A stretch of 64,000 nt of DNA from positions 14,455,810 through 14,519,809 of the forward strand of contig CM068322.1 in NCBI GenBank assembly GCA_034766995.1, in the 5' to 3' direction. Positions 1-12,144 of the stretch are shown here, piece after piece. The position numbers were made by a program, and so were the translations under genes. The first letter of the stretch is position 1. Each line of letters opens with the position of its first letter. Below the pieces are notes generated by a model. It had not been told where the DNA came from. It was given only the letters and a program-made list of their open reading frames with translations, and ran no database searches. The DNA comes from Acanthacorydalis orientalis (taxonomy: Eukaryota; Arthropoda; Insecta; Megaloptera; Corydalidae).

Positions 1-339
1 TATAGATATTTTTTAAAAAATTATAAAATATTACGAATTAATACTAATTGATAAACGAATATTATTATAAATGAAAAATTTATTCACAGTGATAATTGTA
101 AAACTTTTAATATGAATATTATACAACTTTTAATAATAAAAAAATGATTTATAAAATATTTCATTTTCTATTAAAAAAGAAAAATTCTGGAAAAACCAAT
201 CATTAACCAAATTAAAACCTTTAGATTGAATTGTTAATAATAGATAAAATATATTTACTATATTTACTTACATAATATTGTATATTTAGTCATTTCATTA
301 TTACATTATTTTTTATTAAGTTCGTCATATAAAGATATT

Positions 340-385
<46 letters not shown>

Positions 386-633
386 TATATATTCTTTTTA
401 CACTTGGCATAATATTGCACCATGTTTTCTCATAACATTATTTCAATAAAGGTTTTAATATTTTCTTGAAATTATACGTGTTACTCTTTATTTTATCAAA
501 TCACACGTTCAGTACCACAATATTTTAAATCCTAACATAATAATTTTATAAGTTGCTATATATTTTGATAGTAGTTCTGGTCAAGTGTTCAACTCATATA
601 TTTTATCACAATATTTTATAAATGAATTTTTTT
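1..633. other. AT-rich non-coding DNA with one (AT)n tract
   Basis: I see no gene here. An uninterrupted (AT)n tract of about 38 bp lies at 345-382. The rest is AT-rich sequence with stops in all frames and no motif I recognise. Confidence 0.8.
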
Positions 634-901
634 CACTCCACAAACCACACAAATTGTTTTAATCAAAAATATTCAATATATAATTATTTATAATTTTTGA
701 TTATTACTTATGTGTATTTTAATGCCGATACTGTCATTTTCAGAGCTCTAAAGAGCATAAAAAATACTGAATTTCTATTCACTGGTCCTCTGAAGATGAT
801 TTCGTTGCTTTCGAAATGGGTATAAGTGATAATAAAAAATATTCAATAATAATTCATTGAATATTTTTGATAGAAAAAATGTTGGTGTTGTTTGTGGGAT
901 G
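634..901. repeat. Inverted-repeat MITE, complete copy (family A)
   Basis: The two ends form long imperfect terminal inverted repeats of about 110-120 bp. The left end reads CACTCCACAAACCAC and the right end, on the other strand, reads CATCCCACAAACAAC. Both arms continue through an ATCAAAAATATTCAAT block, a CTTATNNNNATTT block and a TCTTCAGAG-type block near the centre. The element is about 268 bp with no coding capacity, as expected of a MITE. Related whole or partial copies lie at 1948-2084, 23339-23431, 32640-32936, 36080-36250, 51772-51945 and 57838-57935. No target-site duplication is obvious, so the superfamily is not assigned. Confidence 0.75.
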
Positions 902-1856
902 AAAAAATAATTCAATCGTAAAATCGAATAAAAATATTACATTTTATACATGTTCTGTGGAAATGAAAATTTATATAATAGAAAGGGCATATTTGTCAAA
1001 GTCATAAATAAATTAATGTTTATGACATTTGTTTCTTATAAAAAAAATTTTTCGTTTAAAAATTATAAAAAGCAAACAATAAATATCAAGGATTTTAAAT
1101 AATCTTAATTAAAATGGATTTACATCGCATTAAGAATTTTTACCTAAAAATATTAACAGTACTCGTATTACAAAAATCAGGACACCAGTCTAAGAAAATT
1201 ACATTTTTATATCTTATTCCTTAACCAATAAACATATATACATCAAATTTTTTCCAGATTATTTTAGCTATAAGATTTCAATTAGAATAAAATTAATTCA
1301 AAAACAGAAAATTCCGTACAATATGATTTTTGTAACTTATAAAAAATAATAGCATCCTTATAAAATTTATACATTTTATAATTCCAGTAATAAACTATTT
1401 TATTTATTTTTTGTAAATTTACAGATATGGAAAGATTTTCAATTATTACAATATCTTTTATTTTATTAATTTTTATTTTATATTTAGGATACCGTAGATA
1501 TAATCTCTCTATTAATAAAAATCAAAACGTGATCGTCCTCATGTGCAACCGATTATTTGTGTTCTAATTGGTTGATAGAGATCGCGTATTTTCTGTTCTG
1601 ATTAATTGACATCAGCAACATGTATGTAGCTATCTCACAGTGTACAACTAAAAAAGTGTACACTATTTCAATTCAAAAATTATGACATTCATTCAAAATA
1701 TTGTATTCACTGAAGCTTTAGAGTAAAAAAAATGTTACATATTTTAACATTGTATTTTGTTATGCCAATTATTACAAACTTTTCCAATAAAAATTTTACG
1801 ATTTACATTATACGTGGATTATTTTATGTGTATAATTTGATAATTTCTGTTATTTG
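902..1856. other. AT-rich non-coding DNA
   Basis: I see no gene, RNA or repeat in this stretch. A short less AT-rich patch at about 1525-1660 has no reading frame of note. Confidence 0.7.
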
Positions 1857-1909
1857 TTAGGAGGAGCGACGAAGCTCCTCAGGGGTGGGCTAGTGAAGCC
1901 CTCTATTTT
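1857..1909. repeat. GC-rich double hairpin, possible Helitron-type terminus
   Basis: In AT-rich surroundings a small GC-rich patch holds two adjacent hairpins. The first is GAGGAGC (1861-1867) pairing with GCTCCTC (1874-1880) around a 6-nt loop. The second is GGGCT pairing with AGCCC around 1888-1901. On the plus strand the first hairpin is followed after 9 nt by CTAG and then T (1890-1894). This is the arrangement of a Helitron 3' end: a hairpin about ten bases before a CTRR terminus at an A/T insertion site. On the minus strand the same hairpin abuts CTAA. No RepHel protein is present, so this is a candidate only. Confidence 0.4.
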
Positions 1910-1947
1910 GGATACAAAACATTAAAAAATATATTTTTCCCCTTTAA

Positions 1948-2084
1948 CTCCAAAAATGTTGTTTATCAAAAATATCCAATAGGTATTAAATGATCATTAT
2001 TGTTTGTTTTTATAAGCTTTTGATAGCGATGCAATCATCTTAAGATCTTTAAGGTACATAAACATCTTTCTTTGTGGGAGAGTG
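1948..2084. repeat. Family A MITE, left arm with remnant of right end
   Basis: The sequence follows the left arm of the 634-901 element: a CTCCA start, a TATCAAAAATATCCAATA block, and a block ending GATAGCGATGCAATCATCTTAAG. It then jumps to a short TTTGTGGGAGAG piece matching the opposite terminus. Most of the right arm is missing, so this is an internally deleted copy. It directly abuts the foldback element at 2105-2385. Confidence 0.6.
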
Positions 2085-2104
2085 AAAAGTTCTATTTATG
2101 AAAA

Positions 2105-2207
2105 TGAATATATATATATATATACACATTGATAAAAACTAGTGTTATAAAAAGTTATAGAAGAATAAAAATAACATGTAATTGTGGTGCAATTAATATA
2201 TATATAG

Positions 2208-2263
<56 letters not shown>

Positions 2264-2327
2264 TGCACCACAATAACACATTATTTTTTATTCTTCTATA
2301 ATTTTTTATCACAGTAGAGCTTTATCA

Positions 2328-2384
<57 letters not shown>

Positions 2385-2385
2385 T
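2105..2385. repeat. Foldback element with (TA)n core and (TA)n flanks
   Basis: Two arms of about 75 bp (2124-2197 and 2258-2333) are inverted copies of one another. The left arm starts ACACATTGATAAA and ends GTGGTGCAATTAAT. The right arm reads the same from the opposite strand, with a few mismatches and small indels. Between them lies a (TA)n core (about 2198-2257). (TA)n also lies outside both arms (2109-2123 and 2334-2381), so the symmetry extends over about 280 bp. The apparent frames here, including the shared Cys-Gly-Ala-Ile-Asn peptide read on both strands, are by-products of this palindrome and not genes. Confidence 0.8.
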
Positions 2386-2857
2386 ACATATACGTACACA
2401 AAATGACTAAAAATAACATAGTTTTTCTAAATGTTCTTACTGCAATTGCAATTACAAATAAATTAGTACGAATTACATACGTTTTTATTTAGTTTTAAGA
2501 AATCTATCAAACTAAAATTAAATAATAATTTTGACATTTATTTTTTTAAAGAATCATAATATCTAAATTTTAATCATATATGGCTATTTAATATAAAAAA
2601 GTCTATTTTAATTACAGGTGAAGAATAAAAAAAAACCATTTAACACTAACTTATGTTTTATATAGTATTGATAATGGGATATAAGTAAAATAAATATAAG
2701 TAACTAATGAAATACTAATAAAAATAAATATATTATTCTGTTGAGTGTCTATTCTGTCACTGAGACAGGTTAAGTCAATACTATATTGGAAATTATAATA
2801 CAGTCTAGTTATTTGTAATTGTAATCATATTTTTGAAAAAGTCTGACATTTCACCGA
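2386..2857. other. AT-rich non-coding DNA
   Basis: I see no gene or recognisable element in this stretch. Confidence 0.7.
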
Positions 2858-3018
2858 TAATAATACTTGCTCATTCTATACACACACACACACATATAAT
2901 ATATATATATATATATATACTCGTATATATGTATAATATATATATATATATATTATATATATATATATATATATATGTCTGTATATATACATTTAATAAT
3001 AATAATTGTTCATTCTAT

Positions 3019-3075
<57 letters not shown>
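2858..3075 (+). repeat. Tandem duplication of a CA/TA microsatellite and its flank
   Basis: The flank AATAATA...TTGYTCATTCTATAC followed by (AC)n and then (AT)n occurs twice, starting near 2858 and near 2997, about 139 bp apart. The first copy carries a partly interrupted (AT)n, the second a longer uninterrupted one ending near 3075. The unique flank is copied along with the repeat, so this is a segmental tandem duplication and not simple slippage. Confidence 0.75.
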
Positions 3076-3079
<4 letters not shown>

Positions 3080-6000
3080 AACAAGACGAAATCACAAAAC
3101 TGCACGATAAAATATCTGGCACATAAAATCAAAAATAACGTTTACATGTATTTACAATAAGAGATTTGATCTTTGTGTAACATTTTTGATAAAAACGAAC
3201 AACCACAAATGATGTGTTTTCTACGTTTATAATATATATATATATATACATATACAGACACTTTTTTGCTCGACATTTGTTCGTAATATGTGCTTCCCAC
3301 AATTCACTGTTTGTTATTTTTTACGACATCCTGTATTCGCTCTGACATTTTTATAACAGGTTTTTGTTAAAACACAGCTCATTTACAGTATACATAAATA
3401 TCAAAATAGCAATTGAAGCAAAAGCACAGCGATACGTTCAAACCGTACAAATAAATAAAATCATAACAGTGTACATTGTTCTAACGTGCGAAAAAAAATC
3501 GCGTTCATATAAAAATAATAATAATAATAAACTTCGATATGATTTTCAAACAACAAATCGTAGCGTACGATTTGTATTTCTATTGTTGACTTTCGACTCT
3601 ATCGAACGGATCTTAATTTCTGTTATTGTATTCCATGAAAATGAAACAATTTGCATTTTGAAAATATGGGAGTGTGAATTTAATTACACGGCGGCATAAA
3701 TTGCGAATATTTTTTTTTTGTTATTGTGTTTCGACGAATTTATAATTTGAGTCGGAATTAGTATATACAGTACGAAAAATAAAATCATGTATAATTAATT
3801 AGTGGACGTATTTAATTTTAAAGTGTATACTCAAAGTTTTCGTTATTAATGAAACAATTTGAATAATAAATTAAAAATTTATACTCGTTTTCTTATATCT
3901 TTATTTATTCAAATCTTAATTATACTTCTTAGAAATTTCAAAATGTTTCTTACTTCTAGAGATTTTATTTTTTAGTAACAGTTATTTGTTTAAAAGTAAA
4001 TTTAAATTTATTTAAATTCTTATCCAGACTGTTTTTTTTAATACTCTAAAAAGATTTTAATTAATATATACATAATTTTCACATTCAATGACTGAAATGT
4101 TTTAAATTACGATTTGTTATTTTTCGTAAAAATATAATATTAATGATATCTGGACCGTTAAAATACTGAAAATTACTGACATTTAGTGCATCTAATAATT
4201 AATAAAATTAAAGTTATGCTCCTTCTTAAAAAACATTGTTTATTTCCTTTAATAAAATTATAATTCAAGCTATTTGAAAATATTACAAAAAACAGCATTG
4301 TAATGTTTTTTTTTCATTTATACTCGTATCTAAAAAGTTCTGACACAAATTTAGATTAAAAAATATTGCAAAATAATTTCAAATGGAGTATTTAATATTT
4401 TTTTAATACAATCTTTAAATCTACTAGGCATACGTTTTTATCTTAAAAAAAAATACAGTATTCCAATCTTGTAATCGATTTTATAACGCAACAAGTACTG
4501 ATCTAAAAATAGTCAACGTTTCTCTTACTGTATCAATACACTTTATATGTTTTGACTTGAACATAAAAATGGAATAGATATTTTTATTTCATTACTTTTT
4601 ATATTTTTCTAAAGATACTTGACAAATTTTTATTTTATTAAGCAATAACTTCAATTTTTTATTAAACTAATTATAGTTAAAATAGTAAAAGCATATTTTT
4701 TGGAAACTACTTATTAGATGTATAAATATTTTCTCTTTTTCTTAAAATGATTTACTATACTTTAAAGTACTTACTACCGTAGATAATGTAAGTATATTAG
4801 CCACTATTTCGAAAAATGGTTGTTATATTTACTTTTCTATATAGATTGAACATTAAATGTATATCTTTTATAATTTGTATTTTGTAAATAATATTCGTGG
4901 AAATATACATATAATACAATCATATATTTTAATAGTAATAATTCATTTGAAAAAGAATTAATAGTTCTTATTCTATTGTTATAATATAAAAAAAAATTAA
5001 ATTGGAAATATTAAATGTAGTAACAATCAAGATTAATTTATTAAAAATATAGAAGACTTTTTCGGACATTGACTAGCTTTTTGTGCTGAAATGATTTTGA
5101 CTGACTTTTGATTTAAGTTAAGTAAAAAATACTTGCTCAGTAACATTATATATATATAAAAATATAATCTACTTATATTTTTAATACTTTAAAGTTACCA
5201 TACTTTTCTTAGACATTATTGACGCATAGTTTACAAATATTTTTTAAGTTTATAAAGTACAAAATAGATAAATCAAAAAAATGAAATGTTTTGTATTAAA
5301 AAAAATTACAAACTATATTTCAATTGTAATTCCTTTCTTAGAAAAAGAAAAACACATTTTTTTGTTTTTCTGTATTTATAAAAATGTGATTTTAAAATTT
5401 TTAATCCAATACACACCTACACACACACACACATATTATATATATATATATATATATATATAAATGTATATTCTAAACAAATTAAAAAGTAATAAAACTG
5501 CAGACAAACATATTTAAAACATTGTAGGTTGTTCCAAAAATGAAGTTAATAAAAAACACAAACTGTTAAAATTAAAATCTGGTTGGAAAGGATTTAATTT
5601 TATATTGAACGATACAGTCATTTAAATAAAAAACGATATGTATGCATATTTTGAAAACAGTGTTCATTATGTTAACAGATTTAAAATTTGACAAGCTTTA
5701 AAACAACCCTTCATACTTGCTAATTAATTAAATTACTTTTTTGAATAATCATAAACATTTTTATTAAAACAAATTACCTATTACTTGATAATGTTATTAA
5801 ATTGATCAAATTTAAATTGAAAAGGGGTTTTAAAAATATTCGATTAATTATTATATCATTCATTAAATTCTCGAATCAATGAAGTGTAAAAAATGTAATT
5901 TTCAAAAAAAGGTATGAAATTGTTTAATACACGGTATAAAATTAAGATAATTTAATTTTTTAAATTTTTAGTTTAAAAGTATTTTTTTATAAATAAACAA

Positions 6001-7162
6001 TATTATTTAATAAATCCTAATTATAAATTTAAATATCAATTTTAGGAAATACATTTACATGATATAATTGCATATTCTTGCATACTTTTTGTTATAAAAT
6101 ATTGAAAAATTGACCATAAAGCTCATGAAATTGATGTATGTTCCAGTTTCGATTATTAAACAAATTATGTTAATAGAGTTTAATGCTGACGAACGCTAAA
6201 ACATCCCTTTACACATGTTAATTTATTTACCCACATAATTATTATCGATTGTCAAATTAACTACAATAATAGATATTTGACTAATCCTTTACAAGGTGTT
6301 AATTATTAACATTTATAATGATCTATAATTCCATAAAGATGACATTTATTAATAATTCATAAGCATTATATAATAAATTTACAGATTTAGATGCTGACAT
6401 GTATAAACTCTTCTTTTATGTGCTTCGAATAACTGAATCGGTTAACTAAAATTTCTGTAATACTTAACGTATTTTCAAATTAGTAAATAATTTATTGCGA
6501 TATTTTATATACAAATAAATATTAAAGCTAATTTAAATACGTAATTTATTATTTTAAATATTTCTTCAGTCAGAATTTTATAAATAAATATATTATAATT
6601 ACTATAACTTAATTTAAATACGAAAATTTAAATTTCAATTTAAATCTGAACATACGATTCCAAAAATAAGCAATGTTTGTAGTAATTACTAGAATTTACA
6701 AAACACTGAAATAATATAGAAACAAAATTATTTTGAAATTAAATAAATTCAAAATAGAATCGTTAATTAATTTAATATTTTTGTTGTTTCTTTTTTAAGT
6801 TTATGATTGAAAAAAGTAATAATATGAAATAAATATATTTAATATTATGTATTTTTTCAAATATTTAAAAAACATTTTAAACTTCTACTATACTTTATCT
6901 GTTTAACATGAAATAATATTTTTCTATTACATTTTGGGTTCTATTTTATACATAATAACTGAAAAACAATTTGATATTAAATACATTAAAATTAATTCAG
7001 TTTCATATACACAAATAGTACGATATGTTAAATAATAATAGGTAATTTTTAAATAGTTTCAACCAATTATAACACAAATGGTCAAGTAGTTAAAAATGGA
7101 ATAAAATTAGTAGTAGTTAGAGTTATAATTATTAATTTTTTATACCAACTCGTTAATCTTTT
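3076..7162. other. AT-rich non-coding DNA
   Basis: I find no supportable gene. The open frame at 3364-3699 lacks an ATG start and has no recognisable domain. A compound (CA)n/(TA)n tract lies at 5411-5462, and short (TA)n tracts lie near 3232-3248 and 5146-5157. Segments near 5665-5760 and 6160-6235 share a weak AAAACANCCCTT-type similarity that may be an old repeat. Confidence 0.65.
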
Positions 7163-7338
7163 GGTGTTGGTCCCACGGAATCACGTGTGTAATATTCTGC
7201 TACAACTAATTTCTGCTTTTGAGTTGCCTTCAGGTTTCTGTATACTCAAGAGTATACATCAAACTAGTTAAATATGGTTCCAGAGCTGGAACTAATTTTA
7301 ACAGAATAATATACAAGTGATTCGACGGAACCAACACC
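7163..7338. repeat. Short MITE with ~45-bp inverted repeats and palindromic centre
   Basis: The left arm (7163-7208), beginning GGTGTTGGTCCCACGGAATC, matches the reverse complement of the right end (about 7292-7338), which begins GGTGTTGGTTCCGTCGAATC. Similarity continues through an ATTCTGYTA...CTAATTT block. The middle of the element holds a perfect 9-bp hairpin, TGTATACTC-AA-GAGTATACA (7239-7258), and a second one, GTTCCAG-AG-CTGGAAC (about 7277-7292). The element is about 176 bp and non-coding. I cannot define a target-site duplication, so the superfamily is open. Confidence 0.7.
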
Positions 7339-7882
7339 AGCAGTAATATAAAATTCTTTCAAGTACAAAAAAGGTAAAACTGGCTAGTATTTTTTTAAAT
7401 AAAATTTTGAAAGATGAGAATGAAAAATTCATTACAAGAATAATTTAATCATTACATATTACAGAAGTTAACCATATATTTAAATTAAGTCCATAAAATA
7501 TAGAGTTCTAATTTTATATATTAAAAGATTGTTCGTAAATTATAATATTTTCACAAACAGAATAGATTAAAATATTTATTCTGTATCTCAACACTACTAC
7601 TTTTTAATTAAGGGGTGCTCTAATAGACTGTGACTAAAATGTATAAATTGTTCTGGCTTTTAATAAGAGATCAAGATCTAAAAAAAACAAAAGTTCATTC
7701 TGAATGTATTCAATTCACTATTCAGGAATATTTTCTATATTATTATTTGATATAATTCAATAAGAAAACAACATACTTAAAACTGAAAAATAAAGTGAAT
7801 TGAATTGTTTTAAATGAAACGTTAATAAAATATTATTCTATTTATATATTTAAATTACATATATTTCTCTTTTTTGCTCTTA

Positions 7883-7939
<57 letters not shown>

Positions 7940-8878
7940 ACAAAGAAAAATGTTCTAAATTTAGATTTTAAAATGAAATATTTTCACTTATTTCGACTTG
8001 TTACTTATTTAAAGACATATCAAAATAAATTACTTTCAAAAACCAATGGATCCTTTCAATATTCTAAAATTGAGAAATATTATTTTATATTTGATTCATT
8101 ATATCCAAATAAAATTAGTTGTTCTTACATCGTACATAATTTATTTAAAATATAAGTAAGATGTTTTATTCTAGTAATTATCTAGCATCATTTTTTTCAA
8201 TCATTTTAAAGAACTATAATCATTTCCAGTTCTGCAATACATAGATTATACGAGCGTTATTTAAAATTTAAATCTACAATGCAGGACAAATTTTAATACG
8301 ATATTTATTAATGAAGATCTATTCTTATTTTAATGAACTGTCATAAATCCTAAAAATATCAACGCAATTTCGTGTTGTTTATTATTGCAATTTATTCATA
8401 TCCATCTTTATTTAATCACTTTTAATCCTATATACAAACAACTAATATATAACACTAATTTTACGGGCACGGGATTAAATATACGGTTTAAATTAAATAC
8501 AACACAAAAGGTAAATATATAATAAATTCTCAATTACAGAGATAATCTATTATACTCTTAAGTCGATTGTGTACAAACAACTAAACGACAGGTTCAATCA
8601 GTAATTTATGTTTGTATTTTATATGAATTACACACAATATATATATATATACATACATACATACTGTGTCTACAGAGATCATTGTAGTTAAGACAACAAT
8701 TTCCATTTGTAGTAGTGTTGTCTCTAGCGCAGTGCACCAAGTAGCTACTCGCATTATCGATTTTAATGCAGGAAGGTTAAAGTGTTCCGTCAACAACAGT
8801 GGGTCATGCTGGAATACTAAACGAAAGCGTATCTGTACACATACCCACACATTGGTGTATGTTTGTAATTTTAGTATG

Positions 8879-8936
<58 letters not shown>

Positions 8937-8985
8937 ACCTTTCATAACCGGAATAAAAGTCAAATATACATAGAACTGTATATAC

Positions 8986-9046
<61 letters not shown>

Positions 9047-9662
9047 AAAAGGTTTTAATTAAACAACCCTCAGGAAAAGCAACCAACTAATGTGTGAACT
9101 GTTCAAGTCTAGTGTAAAAGCAATTGTTAAGTTAAAGTTTTAAATGGTTTGTCCGAAATTACTGTACAAATTTTAACTTCCAAATATTATAATATACTTC
9201 CAATAATTATTTGATGCTCACAATGTCTTATTACAAATAAATAACTTACTATCTAACAACAAAATAAGAAAATGCTTTCAAGACATGAAAGCTTTTATTA
9301 ATTATACATTTTTATATAATTAATTTTCGCAATGGAATATATAAAAATTTAGATGTATTTTAATATTTTGAATAAATTATTATTTTATACTTAAATCGTA
9401 AACTAACATTTAATAATAAATCTTTAGATTGTATTCACTAAATAATAATATTCATAAATGTCTCTAATCCTGAATTTTCATATGTATTAATTAATTCTTG
9501 TACAGAAAAAAAATAAAAAGTATTGAATAACACATATAATTAACAAAAAAAAATATTTATTTTCTTGTAATAAACTTCAAATCTGACTTTAAATTTATAT
9601 ACAACTTATACATTTTACATTACTAATTAAAAATTAATTCTCTATTTCTAAGACATAATTAT

Positions 9663-9722
<60 letters not shown>

Positions 9723-10220
9723 TTGTGTCTATAATATACTTGTACATAAACTATACTGCTAATAATAACGTTTAAATTTTTAATAGTAATAATAAAGTTT
9801 AGAAAGGTTGACTTGCATCTCAGAATCTTTCTCATCTTAGTCAAGAGATTAAATAGAGATTTTATGGTAATTAAAAGTTTTGTTGTAGATGTAAACTTTG
9901 ATATGAGTTTTCCTAGAATAAATATTTATTATTTTTATAATCAAGTTTATATATATATATATACATACAAGTCTTCTTCCATTTAATTTAATATAATTAC
10001 AATCTTTTTTGAAAAATGTATAATGATCTATCAGTTATTAAAAATGTATAAATTGTATTATGTTATCCAAACATAAATTAATTATAGATTCTAATATCTG
10101 CGGTCTATGGCGGATTCCGTCGAATTGCATGTAATTTTGTTAACACCGCGACGTATTGTTTAAAAAAAGGTTGACAATATTTGCAAATACTTAATCTTAC
10201 AATATATATATATATATATA
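7339..10220. other. Non-coding DNA with several microsatellites
   Basis: Microsatellites: (TC)n then (TA)n at 7886-7934; (TA)n at 8890-8932 and 8989-9043; (CA)n then (TA)n at 9662-9716; (TA)n at 9950-9963 and 10202-10220. A less AT-rich stretch at 8665-8845 has frames open on both strands but no domain I recognise. No gene is supportable. Confidence 0.65.
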
Positions 10221-10513
10221 TAGTGGCACTCCCAAGGAGTAGAGCAAGGGGCCCTGCATTCCGTAAACGAAAAGGGAAAAACACTAGAAAACAAAACAAG
10301 ATCATCTCACGAAAATGATCCTTTATACACAAGACAGATTAATTTAACCACAACTGAAGTAATTCAAGAGCTTTTTGAATAGTAAAGAAAACTATATTTT
10401 ATAATTTAAATATTTTTTTTATAATCACCTAATGAATTTTATTGAATTCACATTACAAAAAAATTATCCGTTCAACTCGCCCCCTCCAAGATAAAATCCT
10501 GAATGCGCTGCTG
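10221..10513. mobile_element. hAT-like non-autonomous element in a (TA)n tract
   Basis: The left end reads TAGTGGCACTCCCAAGGAG, and the right end on the other strand reads CAGCAGCGCATTCAGGAT. Both resemble the CAGTGGCG... termini common among hAT elements of animals, followed by the usual G/C-rich subterminal segment (AAGGGGCCCTGC on the left, CTTGGAGGGGGCG on the right-end complement). The element is about 293 bp with no transposase domain. It is flanked on both sides by (TA)n or near-(TA)n sequence, so an 8-bp duplication cannot be told from the repeat. Confidence 0.5.
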
Positions 10514-10689
10514 TATTATATATATATATAAGTATTAATAAGTTGACGGATAATAATCGTTACTTTATATTTTTAAAATAATTTAAAAATTAAGGACATA
10601 CAAAAAAATAAATAAGTTATTAAACGATGCAAAAATTAGTTTTTTAGATGTGCAGTTAAGCCCATTATTATTTTAATAGTCCTCAATTC
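10514..10689. other. AT-rich non-coding DNA
   Basis: A short (TA)n tract follows the hAT-like element; beyond it I see nothing. Confidence 0.6.
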
Positions 10690-10733
10690 TGTGAATCACA
10701 GAGATTTTATACCACTGACTTCTGTGATTCACA
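10690..10733. repeat. Perfect 13-bp inverted repeat
   Basis: TGTGAATCACAGA (10690-10702) is repeated as its exact reverse complement TCTGTGATTCACA (10721-10733) around an 18-nt spacer. The left arm is also nearly self-palindromic. It could be a small hairpin or the remnant of a transposon end. There is no U-tract or gene nearby to suggest a terminator. Confidence 0.7.
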
Positions 10734-11019
10734 AGGGAAAAGGCCAGCAGGACATTAATGGGATCCGGGTACAGAAACAAACAATTATGACACTAAACCT
10801 GCTATTAATCGATATAATAAATAATAAAATTAATGATAAAATTGATAGAGTATCAAAATATTATACTAAAAGGATATTAAATTCTTGAAACTAAAATTTT
10901 ACTTTAAAAACTTTTGTATTTTTTATTTAACATTAGAATTGCTACAAACAGTTATAAACTCCGTTAATAATTTTATGTAATATTTTACAAATTTAATTTA
11001 TATCTATCACTGCTCTAAT

Positions 11020-11050
<31 letters not shown>

Positions 11051-11436
11051 TGGATAAATGAATTTTTGTTAAAATAAAAAAATGTATAGATCTGATTACA
11101 AAACAGACTACTTAATAGAAGCAATAAAAATATATTAAGCCTGATATACGGTACATAAATACTGCCCCAAAAAATAAAAACCTTATAAAAATTAAGCAGC
11201 TTACAAAGATCAGGCAGAAAATAAATAGAGCGAGTTTGTCCGTAATACAAAATTTATATGTCGGTCAGTCAATCCGAAAAGTCACGTTAAATTCAACAAG
11301 TTGTAAAATCAATTAGTATCACTCGTTTAACTTCACAGAGAAAATTTTATTCGGCAGAATCGAAACTGTTTTTTTTTCTAAAATTCAACTTATTCGTTTA
11401 AAAAATAAATATATATTAATACCTCCCTCTCTCTGT

Positions 11437-11506
<70 letters not shown>

Positions 11507-11814
11507 GAACTAAACCGTAAATAAATACCAAAATTATTTATTTTAAAACATATTTTATCAAATCATATTTGTTTCAATAAAAAAATCCAAACAATTCATT
11601 AAAATATTATTGGTATAGTCTAAAAACATTGAACGGAATTCTTTTACTTCGATTTTGTAGTGTTTGTAGACTTCATCAAAGGAATAAAAATATTTCAGTT
11701 AAAACTCTTACTGTTTTGATCAATTTTTATACGGATTCCAATTCAATAAAAATAAATTCGTACTGTTTAATATAAATACATATAAACATTCACGTTGTCA
11801 TACACACACACACA

Positions 11815-11860
<46 letters not shown>

Positions 11861-12102
11861 TAGAGAGAGAGAGAGTATTTCTATTTTTATGTATGTGTAC
11901 GTTTGTTACGAATATAACAATTAAGTAAAGAAAAGATTATGTCTACTTAAAACACAATAAACACTTTAAATTTAAATTATGTAGAATATAGAGCGTTATA
12001 ATGATGAAATAATGTGGCTTTAATACTACTTTTATAGTCTATATTGTCTAAATAACCGTGTAAAACTCATTATACGTATTTTATTTCTCCTTTGTCATGA
12101 AA

Positions 12103-12144
<42 letters not shown>

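Noticed and set aside
2096..2317. Frames on both strands sharing a Cys-Gly-Ala-Ile-Asn peptide
   Set aside because: The shared peptide results from the inverted repeat: both strands read the same arm.
3364..3699. 111-codon frame
   Set aside because: It starts at TTG, lacks any recognisable domain and has AT-driven composition; no splice or promoter context supports it.
5600..6330. Possible repeat pair near 5665-5760 and 6160-6235
   Set aside because: Similarity is limited to about 70 bp at a level hard to tell from AT-rich background by eye.
8581..8947. Overlapping frames of 93 and 100 codons in a less AT-rich patch
   Set aside because: Both strands are open across the same bases, both run into CA/TA repeats, and neither shows a domain.
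10691..10888. 65-codon frame over the 13-bp inverted repeat
   Set aside because: It begins within the hairpin at a non-ATG codon and has no domain.
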